Positions 1 through 8,927 of a DNA stretch of 64,000 bases are shown here, in pieces. The notes beneath the pieces were generated by a model that saw only the letters and a list, made by a program, of their open reading frames with translations, did not search any database and was not told where the DNA came from. The position numbers were made by a program, and so were the translations under genes. Positions within the stretch are counted from its first letter, which is position 1. Every line of letters starts with the position of its first letter. Source of the DNA: DVED01 sp963838375 (lineage in GTDB: Bacteria > Cyanobacteriota > Cyanobacteriia > Cyanobacteriales > Geitlerinemataceae); the NCBI GenBank assembly GCA_963838375.1, contig CAWIQY010000003.1:62001-126000 (forward strand), read 5' to 3'.

Positions 1-267
1 TCAACCATCGCCGACTGACAACCAGATAGCGTATTTGTCGATCGAACATGGCGATCGCCGCTGGGGCATTTTCGACAAATCGTTGTAGCATAACCGTACT
101 GTTCGATTCCTGTCGATCGGAGAATGGGGATATGTTCATTTAAACCGAGGATAACAATAAGAGCTTGTGACAGTCGATCGAATTGTCTCCTCAACAAACT
201 ATCAAATCTGGGGAACGATTAGAATCAGTGCAGCGTCTAGAAGTAACTATAGGCTTGTCGTAGCGCT

Positions 268-948
268 ATGATGTCGCCCATGATTCAATCTATTTCTTTT
301 CCGGGATCGACCAAGACAGTCACTGTCACACCCACAACTGTCACACCCACACCTTCCCCAGAAAAACTGGGAGATCGGCAATTGGTGTTGCAATGTCAAG
401 AAGGACTGCGCCCCGAACGCGCCGCATTTACAGAGTTATTGCGACGCTATCAGTCCTATGTCGATCGAGTGTTGTACCATTTAGCTCCCGACTGGCAAGA
501 TCGATCGGATCTGTCTCAGGAAGTGTGGATTCGGGTCTACCGCAATATTGGACGCCTGAACGAACCCGAGAAATTCAAGGGTTGGCTCAGTCGCATTGCC
601 ACCAATTTGTTTTACGACGAACTGCGCAAACGCAAGCGCGTCCGTCCCCCCATCTCCATCGACGCACCTCATAAGTTAGAAGATGGCGAACGGGAATGGG
701 AAATCGCTGCCGAAAAACCCGGTCCCCAAGAAGATTTGGCGACTGGAGAATTTTACGATCGCCTGCGATTGGCGATCGCCGAATTGCCGGAAGTCTTCCG
801 CACCACCATTGTTCTCCGGGAAATCGAAGGCTTGGCATATGAGGAAATTGCCGAAATGACCGGGGTTTCTTTGGGGACAGTCAAATCGAGAATCGCTCGC
901 GCTCGCTATCGACTCCAAACCGAACTCCAAAGCTATTGGGAGAGTTAG
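268..948 (+). CDS. ECF-type RNA polymerase sigma factor (SigG-like)
   Basis: 226 aa. It is a group-4/ECF sigma factor that would direct RNA polymerase to a stress or envelope regulon. Sigma region 2 lies at about residues 50-125 (AFTELLRRY, then DLSQEVWIRVYRNI and FKGWLSRIATNLFYDELRKR). Sigma region 4 lies at about 168-220, with the helix-turn-helix AYEEIAEMTGVSLGTVKSRI. A Thr/Pro-rich N-terminal extension of about 35 residues precedes it. The start is uncertain: ATGs at 268, 271 and 280 are all possible and no clear Shine-Dalgarno is visible. The next gene downstream on the same strand encodes a probable membrane anti-sigma, the usual partner arrangement. Similarity to cyanobacterial SigG is from memory of the family; the regulon cannot be seen. 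Confidence 0.9.
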   Translation: MMSPMIQSISFPGSTKTVTVTPTTVTPTPSPEKLGDRQLVLQCQEGLRPERAAFTELLRRYQSYVDRVLYHLAPDWQDRSDLSQEVWIRVYRNIGRLNEPEKFKGWLSRIATNLFYDELRKRKRVRPPISIDAPHKLEDGEREWEIAAEKPGPQEDLATGEFYDRLRLAIAELPEVFRTTIVLREIEGLAYEEIAEMTGVSLGTVKSRIARARYRLQTELQSYWES

Positions 949-1197
949 CTCCTAATGCCACGGCGCCAAAGTAAAAAGACAAAACTCCCATAAGATAAAC
1001 CTTCTGTGGGTTTTGAAAGATTATCGGGTTTCAACCTACGTCAACTCATCAATTGTCAAGGTAATTTAACACCATTTTTTATAAATTTTAGATTTTTCGA
1101 GAACTTTTTACCGCTAAAATCAGTCAATGAACTTACAGAAAACTGCAATATAGCCTTTAGGGCTGACAACCAACCCGATCTGGTGGTGATACCGAAC

Positions 1198-1980
1198 ATG
1201 ACTTCCCAATTTAACTCTCATCCAAAATTGCATCTGTCCGTCGCTCGCTCAACCGGAGACACTGGGTACAACGCTGAGAGCGAAGAGCATATACCCGAGC
1301 TTGACGATCGATTTGACTTGTTGAGCGCCTATCTCGACGGCGAAGTTAATACCGAAGAACGCCAGCAAGTTGAAACTTGGCTGGCAACTGACGCCGAATT
1401 TCGACAACTACACGATCGGATGTCGGGCCTCAACCACAGCATCCAATCGCTCCCCGTTCCCACCCCGGCAATCTCCGCTTCATCTCTTGCCGACAGCGTC
1501 TTCGATCGCGATCGATTTGAACTGTTAAGCGCCTATCTCGACGGCGAAGTTAATGCTGAAGTTCGCCAGCAAGTTGAAACTTGGCTGGCAACTGACACGG
1601 AATTTCGACAACTACACGATCGGATGTCGGGCCTCAACCACAGCATCCAATCGCTCCCCGTTCCCACCCCGGCAATCTCCGCTTCATCTCTTGCCGACAG
1701 CGTCTTCGATCGTCTCGATCTTCAGCGCCGACGGCGGAATCTACGTATTGGTGGAGCCATTGCCGCTGCCTTCGTTGCCGTTGTCTCCGGCATGACGCTC
1801 TCCCACCGCTCCTACACCCATCAGATGGCGCAGTCTCCCCAACAAAGCAATGGTGTAGAGACGGAGACTGCTCTTGAGGGAGATGCCCAACCCGCAGCGG
1901 AATCCTCTAACGTTCGATCTGTCGCCTCTAACCTTCCATCGGAACCGTCTATTGTCAGTCGGGCGCTATTTGTGGAATAA
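1198..1980 (+). CDS. Membrane anti-sigma factor with a duplicated N-terminal domain
   Basis: 260 aa from the ATG at 1198. The frame is open upstream to about 1006, but that stretch is AT-rich and its composition does not look coding. An RseA-like anti-sigma module (LLSAYLDGEV, then a helix with QQVETWLATD) occurs twice in tandem at about residues 38-173. A single membrane segment follows (about 185-205) and then a polar tail on the other side of the membrane. The cytoplasmic copies would hold the ECF sigma factor encoded immediately upstream. The two copies are almost identical in DNA, so the duplication is recent. One domain is the norm in this family. Anti-sigma identity rests on the fold signature, topology and neighbour. 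Confidence 0.78.
   Translation: MTSQFNSHPKLHLSVARSTGDTGYNAESEEHIPELDDRFDLLSAYLDGEVNTEERQQVETWLATDAEFRQLHDRMSGLNHSIQSLPVPTPAISASSLADSVFDRDRFELLSAYLDGEVNAEVRQQVETWLATDTEFRQLHDRMSGLNHSIQSLPVPTPAISASSLADSVFDRLDLQRRRRNLRIGGAIAAAFVAVVSGMTLSHRSYTHQMAQSPQQSNGVETETALEGDAQPAAESSNVRSVASNLPSEPSIVSRALFVE
1311..1718 (+). repeat. 204-bp in-frame tandem duplication inside the anti-sigma gene
   Basis: The bases from about 1311 to 1514 are repeated at 1515 to about 1718 with an exact 204-bp (68-codon) offset and only scattered substitutions, so the reading frame is preserved. Each unit encodes one complete putative sigma-binding module plus its Pro/Ser linker. Confidence 0.9.
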
Positions 1981-2090
1981 GAATCTAGAGAAGAAATGCA
2001 GGGTTGGGCATTTTCCAGCGTGATACCCAAACGAGTCGATCGCTCCTGATGCCCAATCCAATTACCAATTTGTAAATTCCCAATTTTTAG

Positions 2091-2782
2091 TGTGGAGATT
2101 CCGTCAGTCGCACCAAGGTAACAGCCCGCGAACCCGATCTTGTTATTCACTCTGAAGGTTCGGCAAGGGCTTTAATGATGCCTCTCAAGCCATAATTAAA
2201 GCCGAACACCCAGCGCCTTGGATGGCGATCGAAATTGTCTCGCCCGGAAAACCCGGTGAGGAGAATTACGACAGAGATTATGTTGAAAAGCGCCGAGAAT
2301 CCGCAGAACGAGGTATTCCCGAATATGGGATAATTGACCCTTCTCGTCAAGTCGTATTGGTAGTGACATACTCCCGACGCTGACTCTATGAGTACAGCGC
2401 GGGCGAAGCGCAGCGGAGGGTTCTTACCAACACCACCCAACGGTTCGGTTACTCAGTAAGCTTTATTGACGACACGGAATGCCCTACCGCACCGGATAAA
2501 AAATCAAATGTTCGTATTGTGTAGGCGGTGGTTAACTCAAACCTACTTGTTAAGTTTACCATATCTCACCTGTCATTCATCCCGACGCTCAACGGTTAGC
2601 GGCAAGACCATGGGTTTCTTACTTCCGCCTCCCGTTAGAGCGCGGGGCTTCTGACAGGGTAGCTAACTCTCCAAGACGAATTTTATCAAGAACAACACTT
2701 TACTGGAGAAATGGCGATCGTTTCTCCCACTTTTCCCAATCTGAATCTAACAGTCGATCGGATTGTAAATGCAGGTCGGTAA
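2091..2782 (+). pseudogene. Uma2-family (DUF820) endonuclease-like gene, broken
   Basis: Remnants of a Uma2/DUF820 protein, a PD-(D/E)XK-like family abundant in cyanobacteria. An N-terminal piece reads SRTKVTAREPDLVIHSEGS from 2106. A frame change near 2175 leads into AIEIVSPGKPGEENYDRDYV and YGIIDPSRQVVLVV, which stops being homologous at 2362. The C-terminal end (EQHFTGEMAIVSPTFPNLNL) resumes after 2667 and stops at 2782. The 304 bp between are an inverted miniature transposon. The true N-terminus is missing. The gene is therefore damaged three ways: truncation, frameshift and insertion. Family assignment is from motif recognition. Confidence 0.8.
2363..2666 (-). mobile_element. Miniature TnpB-element derivative (copy C) inserted in the Uma2 gene
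   Basis: The reverse complement starts TTAGCTA and ends GGGAGTATGTCAC. These are the ends of the full-length TnpB element at 57011-58646 and of the two solo copies at 54574 and 61279. Its last ~90 bases match the right end of the full element almost exactly, including the stretch read as CTCATAGAGTCAGC on that strand. Its interior matches the solo copies (AATAAAGCTTAC). There is no coding capacity. It is an internally deleted, non-autonomous derivative more diverged than the other two. Confidence 0.8.
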
Positions 2783-2903
2783 TTGACAAGTTAATGGTAA
2801 TGCTGCCAAAATCGCGATCTCTGACTCCAAAAGCTCTGGGTAACGGACTCTAGGGTATAATCAAGGATTGTAAAACCCAGATATCGTCCCCCACACCGAA
2901 TTC

Positions 2904-4343
2904 ATGTTTGACGCACTCGCTGAACGCCTCGAAGACGCCTGGAAGAAACTGCGGGGTCAGGATAAAATCTCCGAATCCAACATTCAAGAAGCCTTGCGGG
3001 AAGTGCGCCGGGCACTTGTCAGTGCGGATGCCAACTTGCAAGTCGTCAAAACCTTCATCGCCGATGTCGAAGCCAAGGCGCAGGGTGCAGCAGTGATTTC
3101 TGGGGTCAAACCCGACCAACAATTTATCAAAATCGTCTACGACGAGTTGGTACAGGTGATGGGGGAAACCAACGTGCCCCTCGCCAATGCCGAGACGAAA
3201 CCGACGGTAATCTTGATGGCGGGGTTGCAAGGGACGGGGAAAACGACGGCATCGGCAAAGCTGGCGCTACACCTGCGCAAGCAGAACCGCAATGCGCTGT
3301 TGGTGGCAACGGATGTCTACCGTCCGGCAGCGATCGATCAATTGGTAACATTGGGAAAACAAATCGACGTTCCCGTGTTTGAAATGGGCGGCGATGCCAA
3401 TCCGGTAGAAATTGCCCGACAGGGGATGGCACGCGCCAAAGCGGAAGGCATCGATACGGTGATTATCGATACTGCCGGACGGTTGCAGATCGATGGCGAC
3501 ATGATGGCAGAGTTGGCGCAGATTAAACAAGCTGTGCAACCCGACGATACGCTACTGGTTGTGGATGCCATGACGGGTCAGGAAGCGGCGAATTTGACCC
3601 GCACTTTCCACGACCAAATTGGCATTACCGGGGCGATTTTGACGAAGATGGATGGGGATACCCGAGGCGGTGCGGCGCTGTCTGTGCGGCAAATTTCCGG
3701 GGCTCCCATTAAGTTTGTGGGGATGGGGGAAAAAGTCGAGGCGCTGCAACCCTTTTATCCCGATCGAATGGCGTCCCGCATCCTAGGCATGGGCGATGTG
3801 CTGACGTTTGTGGAGAAGGCGTCGGAAGCTGTGGATTTGGCGGATGTGGAAAAGATGCAGGAGAAGATTGCATCTGCCAAATTCGATTTTACCGATTTTC
3901 TCAAGCAAACCCGGTTGATGAAAAACATGGGTTCCTTGGGCGGGATTATGAAGTTAATTCCCGGCATGAATAAACTGTCCGACGACGATTTGCAGAAGGG
4001 AGAAACGCAACTGAAACGATCGGAAGCGATGATTAATTCCATGACCATCGCCGAACGCAAAGATCCCGATTTGTTAGCCAGTTCCCCCAGTCGGCGCAAG
4101 CGCATTGCCCGAGGTGCCGGTTACAAAGAATCGGATGTGAGTAAGCTAGTCAGCGATTTTCAAAAAATGCGATCGATGATGCAGCAAATGAGCGCGGGCA
4201 ATTTCGGCGGAATGCCGGGAATGCCGGGAATGGGTGGAATGTTTGGCGGTGGAAATCAATCCCAAACCGGATGGAACGGTCAACCCGGCGGGAAGAAGAA
4301 AAAGAAAAAAGACAAGAAGAAAAAAGGTTTTGGGACGTTGTAA
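2904..4343 (+). CDS. ffh: Signal recognition particle protein Ffh
   Basis: 479 aa. It is the SRP54 GTPase that binds SRP RNA and signal sequences and docks nascent membrane proteins at FtsY. The N domain is helical at residues 1-90. The G domain has the P-loop GLQGTGKTT near 110, DTAGRLQ, TKMDGDTRGG and the closing GMGEKVEAL. The Met-rich M domain runs from about 325, ending in MRSMMQQM. After it comes a Gly/Met tract and a run of lysines at the C-terminus. Full length for the family. The ATG at 2904 begins the conserved MFDALAERL. A perfect 30-bp palindrome follows the stop codon. Convergent with cofG. Confidence 0.97.
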   Translation: MFDALAERLEDAWKKLRGQDKISESNIQEALREVRRALVSADANLQVVKTFIADVEAKAQGAAVISGVKPDQQFIKIVYDELVQVMGETNVPLANAETKPTVILMAGLQGTGKTTASAKLALHLRKQNRNALLVATDVYRPAAIDQLVTLGKQIDVPVFEMGGDANPVEIARQGMARAKAEGIDTVIIDTAGRLQIDGDMMAELAQIKQAVQPDDTLLVVDAMTGQEAANLTRTFHDQIGITGAILTKMDGDTRGGAALSVRQISGAPIKFVGMGEKVEALQPFYPDRMASRILGMGDVLTFVEKASEAVDLADVEKMQEKIASAKFDFTDFLKQTRLMKNMGSLGGIMKLIPGMNKLSDDDLQKGETQLKRSEAMINSMTIAERKDPDLLASSPSRRKRIARGAGYKESDVSKLVSDFQKMRSMMQQMSAGNFGGMPGMPGMGGMFGGGNQSQTGWNGQPGGKKKKKKDKKKKGFGTL

Positions 4344-4349
4344 TGTTGT

Positions 4350-4379
4350 CGTAGGGGCGAACGGCCGTTCGCCCCTACG
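4350..4379. terminator. Perfect 30-bp palindrome between convergent ffh and cofG
   Basis: CGTAGGGGCGAACGG is followed directly by its exact reverse complement, with no loop bases. It sits 6 bp after the ffh stop and reaches the last codons of cofG, so it could serve as a bidirectional terminator. There is no T-run. Palindromes of this GTAGGGGCGAAC type are also common dispersed repeats in cyanobacteria, so repeat and terminator readings are both open. Confidence 0.55.
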
Positions 4380-5338
4380 ATCGCCATTGTTTCACTGCGG
4401 TTTGTAACCGATCGTTGAGCCAATTGTCATACTGAGGATACACCGGCAATCGCTGCACCAGTTGCCACCCAAAGGGCGAAATCGAGTCGGCTAAGGCTTG
4501 ATGGTAGGGATGAGGATAGTCGGGGTTGACTTCATCTCGCGGTCCGATACCGCCTAAATCTGTTGCTCCTGCCTGCAAACAAGCTAACAGCGTTTCGGGG
4601 GTTTCTACCAAGTTGGGGGGAATTTGTAAGGCAATATCTGGCGGTAAAATGTCGCGCGAAAGTCGGACGACTTCGGGAAGTCGATCGAGTTGAAAGGCTT
4701 CCCCGATATAGCTTTGCTGACTTCCCGGACTGTGGGGTTGCAGAATAACTTCTTGGATGTGTCCCCAGCGTTGGTGAACTGCGGCGATCGAACAGAGCGT
4801 TTCCTGCCAGTCTGCGGGGGTTTCACCGATTCCCAGCAGCAACCCGGTGGTGAAGGGAATCCCCAACTCTCCCGCCCATTCTAGCTGTTGCTGGCGCAGC
4901 GCCGGAACTTTACTGGGTGCGTGGCGGTGGACTGCCAAATTGGGGTTGAGTTGTTCTAGCATCAACCCCATAGACACGTTAACTTGTTTGAGTTGTGCCA
5001 TCTCTTGCCAACTCAACGGTCCGACATTGGTATGGGGGAGAAATCCCCAAGACAGCGCCAATTCGCACAAGTCGTAAATGCGAGCAAACCACTCGGCGCG
5101 GCGGGAACTGTGGGGATGCACTTCGCCGCTGAGAATCAAGATTTCGATCGTTCCTGTCTTGGAGATCGATCGTAAAATCTCGAGTAGCTTCCTCCACACT
5201 CATCCACGAACTTCGATCGGGATCGGTGCGAAAATTACAGTAGGCGCAACGATTGAAGCATTCGTAGGTGGGAACCAGGGTGTAAGCGGGGCTGTAGGTG
5301 ATACGCAATTTAAAACTATCGGCGCGTTTGAATGTCAT
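4375..5338 (-). pseudogene. cofG: 7,8-didemethyl-8-hydroxy-5-deazariboflavin synthase subunit CofG, frameshifted
   Basis: CofG is the radical-SAM half of FO synthase, making the deazaflavin chromophore used by photolyases and the F420 precursor. The N-terminus (MTFKRADSF at 5338, then the [4Fe-4S] motif CFNRCAYC and SSWMSVEEA) is in one frame. The rest (LEILRSISKTGT, LILSGEVHPHS, GIGPRDEVNPDYPHP) is in the next, up to the stop at 4375. Removing one base near 5186-5190 restores a continuous CofG of about 320 aa, the normal length. No other lesion is seen, so a sequencing indel is as likely as real inactivation. The cofH partner is not in the window. Confidence 0.85.
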
Positions 5339-5401
5339 TTTAATGGAAACCGATGGATCGCTGTTGAGAACATACAATAGTTTTTTATCCTCGATACCAC
5401 C

Positions 5402-5707
5402 ATGATTCCCGGCGAAATTTTTACTCCAGACGGCACGATCGAATTAAATGCCGATCGTCCCACCCGACAGCTCACGGTTGCCAATACCGGAGATCGTCCC
5501 ATCCAAGTCGGTTCCCACTTCCACTTCTTTGAGGTTAACGAAAGCCTGACCTTCGATCGGGAGGCAGCCAAGGGAATGCGCTTAGATATCCCCGCAGGAA
5601 CGGCTGTCCGCTTCGAGCCGGGAGACGATCGAGAGGTGAGATTGGTTCCCTTTGTTGGCAGTCGCCAGGTTTACGGATTTAACGGCAAAGTTAACGGTCA
5701 ACTTTAG
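5402..5707 (+). CDS. ureB: Urease beta subunit
   Basis: 101 aa, full length for UreB, the small non-catalytic subunit of the nickel urease that hydrolyses urea to ammonia and CO2. It starts MIPGEIFTPDG and has the conserved NTGDRPIQVGSHFHFFEVN, FDREAAKGMRLDIPAGTAVRFEPG and the ending VYGFNGKVNG. Neither ureA nor ureC flanks it: a divergent cofG lies upstream and a DUF3352 gene downstream. The other subunits must therefore be elsewhere, a dispersed arrangement. Confidence 0.96.
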   Translation: MIPGEIFTPDGTIELNADRPTRQLTVANTGDRPIQVGSHFHFFEVNESLTFDREAAKGMRLDIPAGTAVRFEPGDDREVRLVPFVGSRQVYGFNGKVNGQL

Positions 5708-5792
5708 AGCGTTACCAAAATATAAACAGCCTGATAGAGGGTAGAAAACATCAGTTAAGCTGATCGAAACCCAAAACTTGGAGAAAATCATC

Positions 5793-6842
5793 GTGTTTGG
5801 CAAACCCGTAAACTCGATCGTCTGTGTTCTCACCCTCTTCTGCGGTGCCGCAGTTGCCCAACCGATCGATCCGCCCAAACCCGCCTCTCCTCCAGCAGTC
5901 AGCCAGGTTCTCCCCGCCAACATCGCCGGAGCATTTTTCGCCAACACAACCGATGTTTGGGGCGATTTAGAACGCTTCAATCCCCTCCCTTTCCCCATTT
6001 CCGGTCCGGGTAGCATTCCTTTTCTGCCAATGGAAACGGACTTTCAAACCGACATTCAACCTTGGGTGGGAGAATGGGCGGCGGTGGTGCTGCTGGCAGC
6101 AGCGGATTCCACAGTGGCAACGACGCCTACCCTTTGGAATAATCACCTACTAGCGATCGTCCCCGTGAGTGACAAAGCGGGAATGACAGCTTATTTAGAA
6201 ACCGTCAAAGAGTTGCGAGGAAAAGATCCGATCGAACGATCGGTGGGCGGCGCGACCCTTTGGGAATGGGAAGCAGAAGAGATACCTTTCCCGGAAATAC
6301 TACCGGAAATACTACCGGAAATGCCCCAAGAAATGCCGGAATCGGAGGAATTGAACAATCCCGTTACCCAATTTCTCACAAAAGCTTGGAATATGGGGCT
6401 AAAAAATCAGATCGCCCAAGCTAAGCCGAAATTCCCCCCCGTATATCCGCTTCCTCCTCTGTCTCCGGAAGAATCTCCTGTTCTGGAACCTTTTCCTGAA
6501 ACTGTCCCCGAACCTTTCCCGGAATCTTTCCCCGAACAAAGCGAACCCTTCCCCAACGAACCCTTTCCCTTTCCCCTACAGCGTCCGGGTTTGGCGATCG
6601 CCGTTTTCGACAACTATCTTGCGGTTTCCACCACCTCAGCGGCTCTAGAACAACTGATTACGGCTCAAACCACGTTGGTTCCCCTCGCCAACAATCCCGA
6701 CTTTCAACGCACCGTTAATCATCCCGAATTCGGTCGATCGATGGTTGCTTTATATGCCAATACCAAGCAACTCGCCAATCTAGCAGCGAATTTGGAATCC
6801 CCAAGTTTTCCCCAACCGCCAGGATCGCCCATCAATCAATGA
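5793..6842 (+). CDS. DUF3352-type exported protein, N-terminal part
   Basis: About 349 aa from the GTG at 5793, which has a GGAG Shine-Dalgarno 9-10 bp upstream; a TTG at 5778 is also in frame. A signal peptide is evident (NSIVCVLTLFCGAAVAQ). The mature part resembles the N-terminal portion of cyanobacterial DUF3352 proteins (LPANIAGAFFANT, HLLAIVPVSDKAGM) and has a long Pro/Glu/Phe-rich insertion at about residues 170-270 with repeated PFPE/LPE units. It ends 4 bp into the next gene (ATGA overlap). Family members are normally one ~550-600 aa chain, so this and the next gene are probably one ancestral gene split by a frame change near 6830. Function unknown. Confidence 0.7.
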   Translation: MFGKPVNSIVCVLTLFCGAAVAQPIDPPKPASPPAVSQVLPANIAGAFFANTTDVWGDLERFNPLPFPISGPGSIPFLPMETDFQTDIQPWVGEWAAVVLLAAADSTVATTPTLWNNHLLAIVPVSDKAGMTAYLETVKELRGKDPIERSVGGATLWEWEAEEIPFPEILPEILPEMPQEMPESEELNNPVTQFLTKAWNMGLKNQIAQAKPKFPPVYPLPPLSPEESPVLEPFPETVPEPFPESFPEQSEPFPNEPFPFPLQRPGLAIAVFDNYLAVSTTSAALEQLITAQTTLVPLANNPDFQRTVNHPEFGRSMVALYANTKQLANLAANLESPSFPQPPGSPINQ

Positions 6843-7825
6843 ATTCGCCCATGAATTTTTGGGCAACCCTCCTCGAACCTCTCGCCGAACAATACACCAC
6901 TCTCGAAGGCTGGGGTTGGGCGGAAGAAACGGGTTTCCGTTCCCAAGGACGTGCTCACTATCGCACGCCGCAACCGGATTTTGCCACGCCAGATTCTATG
7001 GAACCGGCGCAGATTTTAGCCAGGATTCCGGGAAACTCTTACATGAGTGCAAATAGCCGCAACCTCGCCCGACAGTGGCAGCGAGTGGTGGAGTCGGCAC
7101 AGCAAGATCCTCAACGCCAATTCGTTTTCGATGAGTTTCGTCGGGTTGTTCGCGAAAATCTAGATTTAGATTTAGAGGAAGATATTATTTCCCTGTTCGA
7201 TGGAGAATATGCTTCTTTCCTCTTCCCCACCACCAAAGGTCTGATTCCTTTCAACAGTCCGGGGTTTAATATCGGTGTGGGTGTTGCCGTCGGCACTAGC
7301 GATCGTCCTGGGATGGAACGGTTGTTGGCACTGATCGAGGACAAGATTTCATCGGTTGCCAATGGTGAAGTGGAAATGACCTCCACTCAAGTGGGTAATC
7401 TGCCGATGACGAGTTGGGAAGTCCCGTTAGGCGACGGAACTACCTTCAGTGGACTTGCTTACGGCTGGGTGGATAGCGATACGCTATTGATAACGACCGG
7501 ACGCGAACCGATGGCGCAACTCGTCCCCCAACCCTACGGCAACCTGACCGAAAGCTATACCTTCCAAACGGCGATCGAACCCTTCCCCAAACCCAATTCC
7601 GGCTACTTCTTCCTCAATGCCGGATCGCTGTTCTCGTTTATCAACGGTTTCATTCCCCCGGAACTCAGCCAAAACCCCGCCGCAGCGCCCATCCGGCAAT
7701 TACTCGGTAGTATTCGCAGTCTCGGCGTTTCCTCTTTTTCCACACCGGAGTGGGAACAGTCGGATTTTCACCTGGTGCTGTCCCCCGTTCGCCAGAAGCT
7801 GACGATCGAAACCGAAACACCCTGA
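6839..7825 (+). CDS. DUF3352-type protein, C-terminal part
   Basis: 328 aa. It continues the DUF3352 homology of the previous gene: EPAQILARIPGNSYMSANS, LDLDLEEDIISLFDGEYASFL, GIGVAVGT-like GVGVAVGTSDRPGMERLL, and LPMTSWEV. No signal peptide or membrane segment is visible, which fits a C-terminal half better than an independent protein. The start ATG overlaps the upstream stop by 4 bp, so translational coupling is possible if the split is genuine. No catalytic motif is recognised. Confidence 0.7.
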   Translation: MNSPMNFWATLLEPLAEQYTTLEGWGWAEETGFRSQGRAHYRTPQPDFATPDSMEPAQILARIPGNSYMSANSRNLARQWQRVVESAQQDPQRQFVFDEFRRVVRENLDLDLEEDIISLFDGEYASFLFPTTKGLIPFNSPGFNIGVGVAVGTSDRPGMERLLALIEDKISSVANGEVEMTSTQVGNLPMTSWEVPLGDGTTFSGLAYGWVDSDTLLITTGREPMAQLVPQPYGNLTESYTFQTAIEPFPKPNSGYFFLNAGSLFSFINGFIPPELSQNPAAAPIRQLLGSIRSLGVSSFSTPEWEQSDFHLVLSPVRQKLTIETETP

Positions 7826-7946
7826 AAACCGGGGTCTGGGCATCGATCGTCACGAGTCCATCACTTTTGTGTAACGGAATGTTGCTAAATTTGAATTTTG
7901 TTGTTAAGATTGATATCAAAGGTTGACACAGGTAGGATTAACTGAA

Positions 7947-8090
7947 ATGGAAAACCAAGAAACCAAATTCGGCTTCACTCAGTTCGCTGAGACCTGGAAC
8001 GGTCGTTTAGCCATGCTGGGCTTCGTCATCGGTATAGCTACCGAGTACATCACCGGCAGCGGTATCCTCAGCCAAATTGGCTTAATGTAA
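7947..8090 (+). CDS. High-light-inducible protein (Hlip / one-helix CAB-like)
   Basis: A 47-aa gene. It has a short polar N-terminus (MENQETKFGFTQFAETWNGR) and the chlorophyll-binding single helix with the family signature ETWNGRLAMLGFVIG, then a short lumenal tail. Hlips sit in the thylakoid membrane, bind chlorophyll and carotenoid, and protect photosystem II and pigment biosynthesis under excess light. TTGACA at 7923-7928 lies ~20 bp upstream of the ATG, too close to be its -35. A strong Rho-independent terminator follows 38 bp after the stop, indicating a monocistronic transcript. Confidence 0.95.
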   Translation: MENQETKFGFTQFAETWNGRLAMLGFVIGIATEYITGSGILSQIGLM

Positions 8091-8127
8091 CTGTCCTCAT
8101 CGCTCAGTGTCTGATTTAAAGATTTGA

Positions 8128-8157
8128 GGGACGTACTAAAATAGTACGTCCCTTTTT
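8128..8157 (+). terminator. Rho-independent terminator of the Hlip gene
   Basis: An 11-bp perfect stem GGGACGTACTA/TAGTACGTCCC with a 3-nt AAA loop is followed by five T residues. It also lies 4 bp beyond the stop of the convergent Spy-like gene. Confidence 0.93.
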
Positions 8158-8160
8158 CCA

Positions 8161-8631
8161 TTAATTTATCGAGTTCCGGTTTGCCGATTCTTCATCTATT
8201 TGTTGCTGCAAATTTTGTTCGATCTGCGATCGTTGTTCCGGTGTAAAAATAGGAGTGGCTTGTAGTACCACCGCCTGTAAGAGATTTCGGAGTTGAATTT
8301 CTTGTACCCTCGAGAGTTCAATGTCCGAGATTGCCGCTTTTAACCCCTTTCCCTCTTTGAGGTTGGCGTGAAATCGATCGAGTTGACTCGGTGAAAGCAA
8401 GCGTTCTACCCGAATATAAACTTGGTGAAAAAGATCGTCGAGTTTTCTATTCTGTTCGGTATTGAGTTCGATCTTATCGAAAAGCATTTGGTGGGAAAGT
8501 TGGCGCAGTTCGGCTTCTCGATCGACTTCCACTCTGGCAGCGCGTCCAGATTCCGCCGCCACCGGATGGGGAAAAACAGTGGAAGAGATCGCCAACGCCG
8601 CGATCGTTACTAACATCGGTTTCATATTCAT
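8161..8631 (-). CDS. Spy/CpxP-like periplasmic protein
   Basis: 156 aa with a signal peptide (cleavage near VAAES at about residue 27). The mature region is all-helical and carries two relaxed LTxxQ-type motifs: LNTEQNRKLDDLF and FTPEQRSQIEQNL, plus LSPSQLDRF. That pattern is typical of the Spy/CpxP/heavy-metal-resistance helical hairpin family, which act as periplasmic chaperones or stress sensors. Single gene, convergent with the Hlip. Assignment is by motif and topology only. Confidence 0.65.
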   Translation of the reverse strand: MNMKPMLVTIAALAISSTVFPHPVAAESGRAARVEVDREAELRQLSHQMLFDKIELNTEQNRKLDDLFHQVYIRVERLLSPSQLDRFHANLKEGKGLKAAISDIELSRVQEIQLRNLLQAVVLQATPIFTPEQRSQIEQNLQQQIDEESANRNSIN

Positions 8632-8927
8632 TGCGGTTACCTAAAATTCCCTCAATGCCTCTATGATAGACAATGGGAGAATCGACAGCCAGACGCGATC
8701 CCCAGTTCCTGGACTGTCATTCATCGAGTTGTCCGAATCGGTAGCGAATTTTCCCATTGTCATCTCGATCTTCTACACCCCGAACAATCGCCCCAATCCG
8801 ATCTTCAAAACCCGTCAAATCTCGATCGCCACTAGCTCAAAACTTCACACTTTTTTCTCCTGCCACACCGTCTGCCACAAAGCCTGAACTCCGTAATTTA
8901 TTCATCCTCTACCATTACTTATTTTCA

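Noticed and set aside
1006..1197. Extended N-terminus of the anti-sigma protein
   Set aside because: The first 64 codons are AT-rich with no family similarity; the ATG at 1198 is a better start.
2466..2654. 62-codon frame inside the inverted miniature transposon
   Set aside because: Lies wholly within the non-coding element; translation is unstructured and copies A and B do not preserve it.
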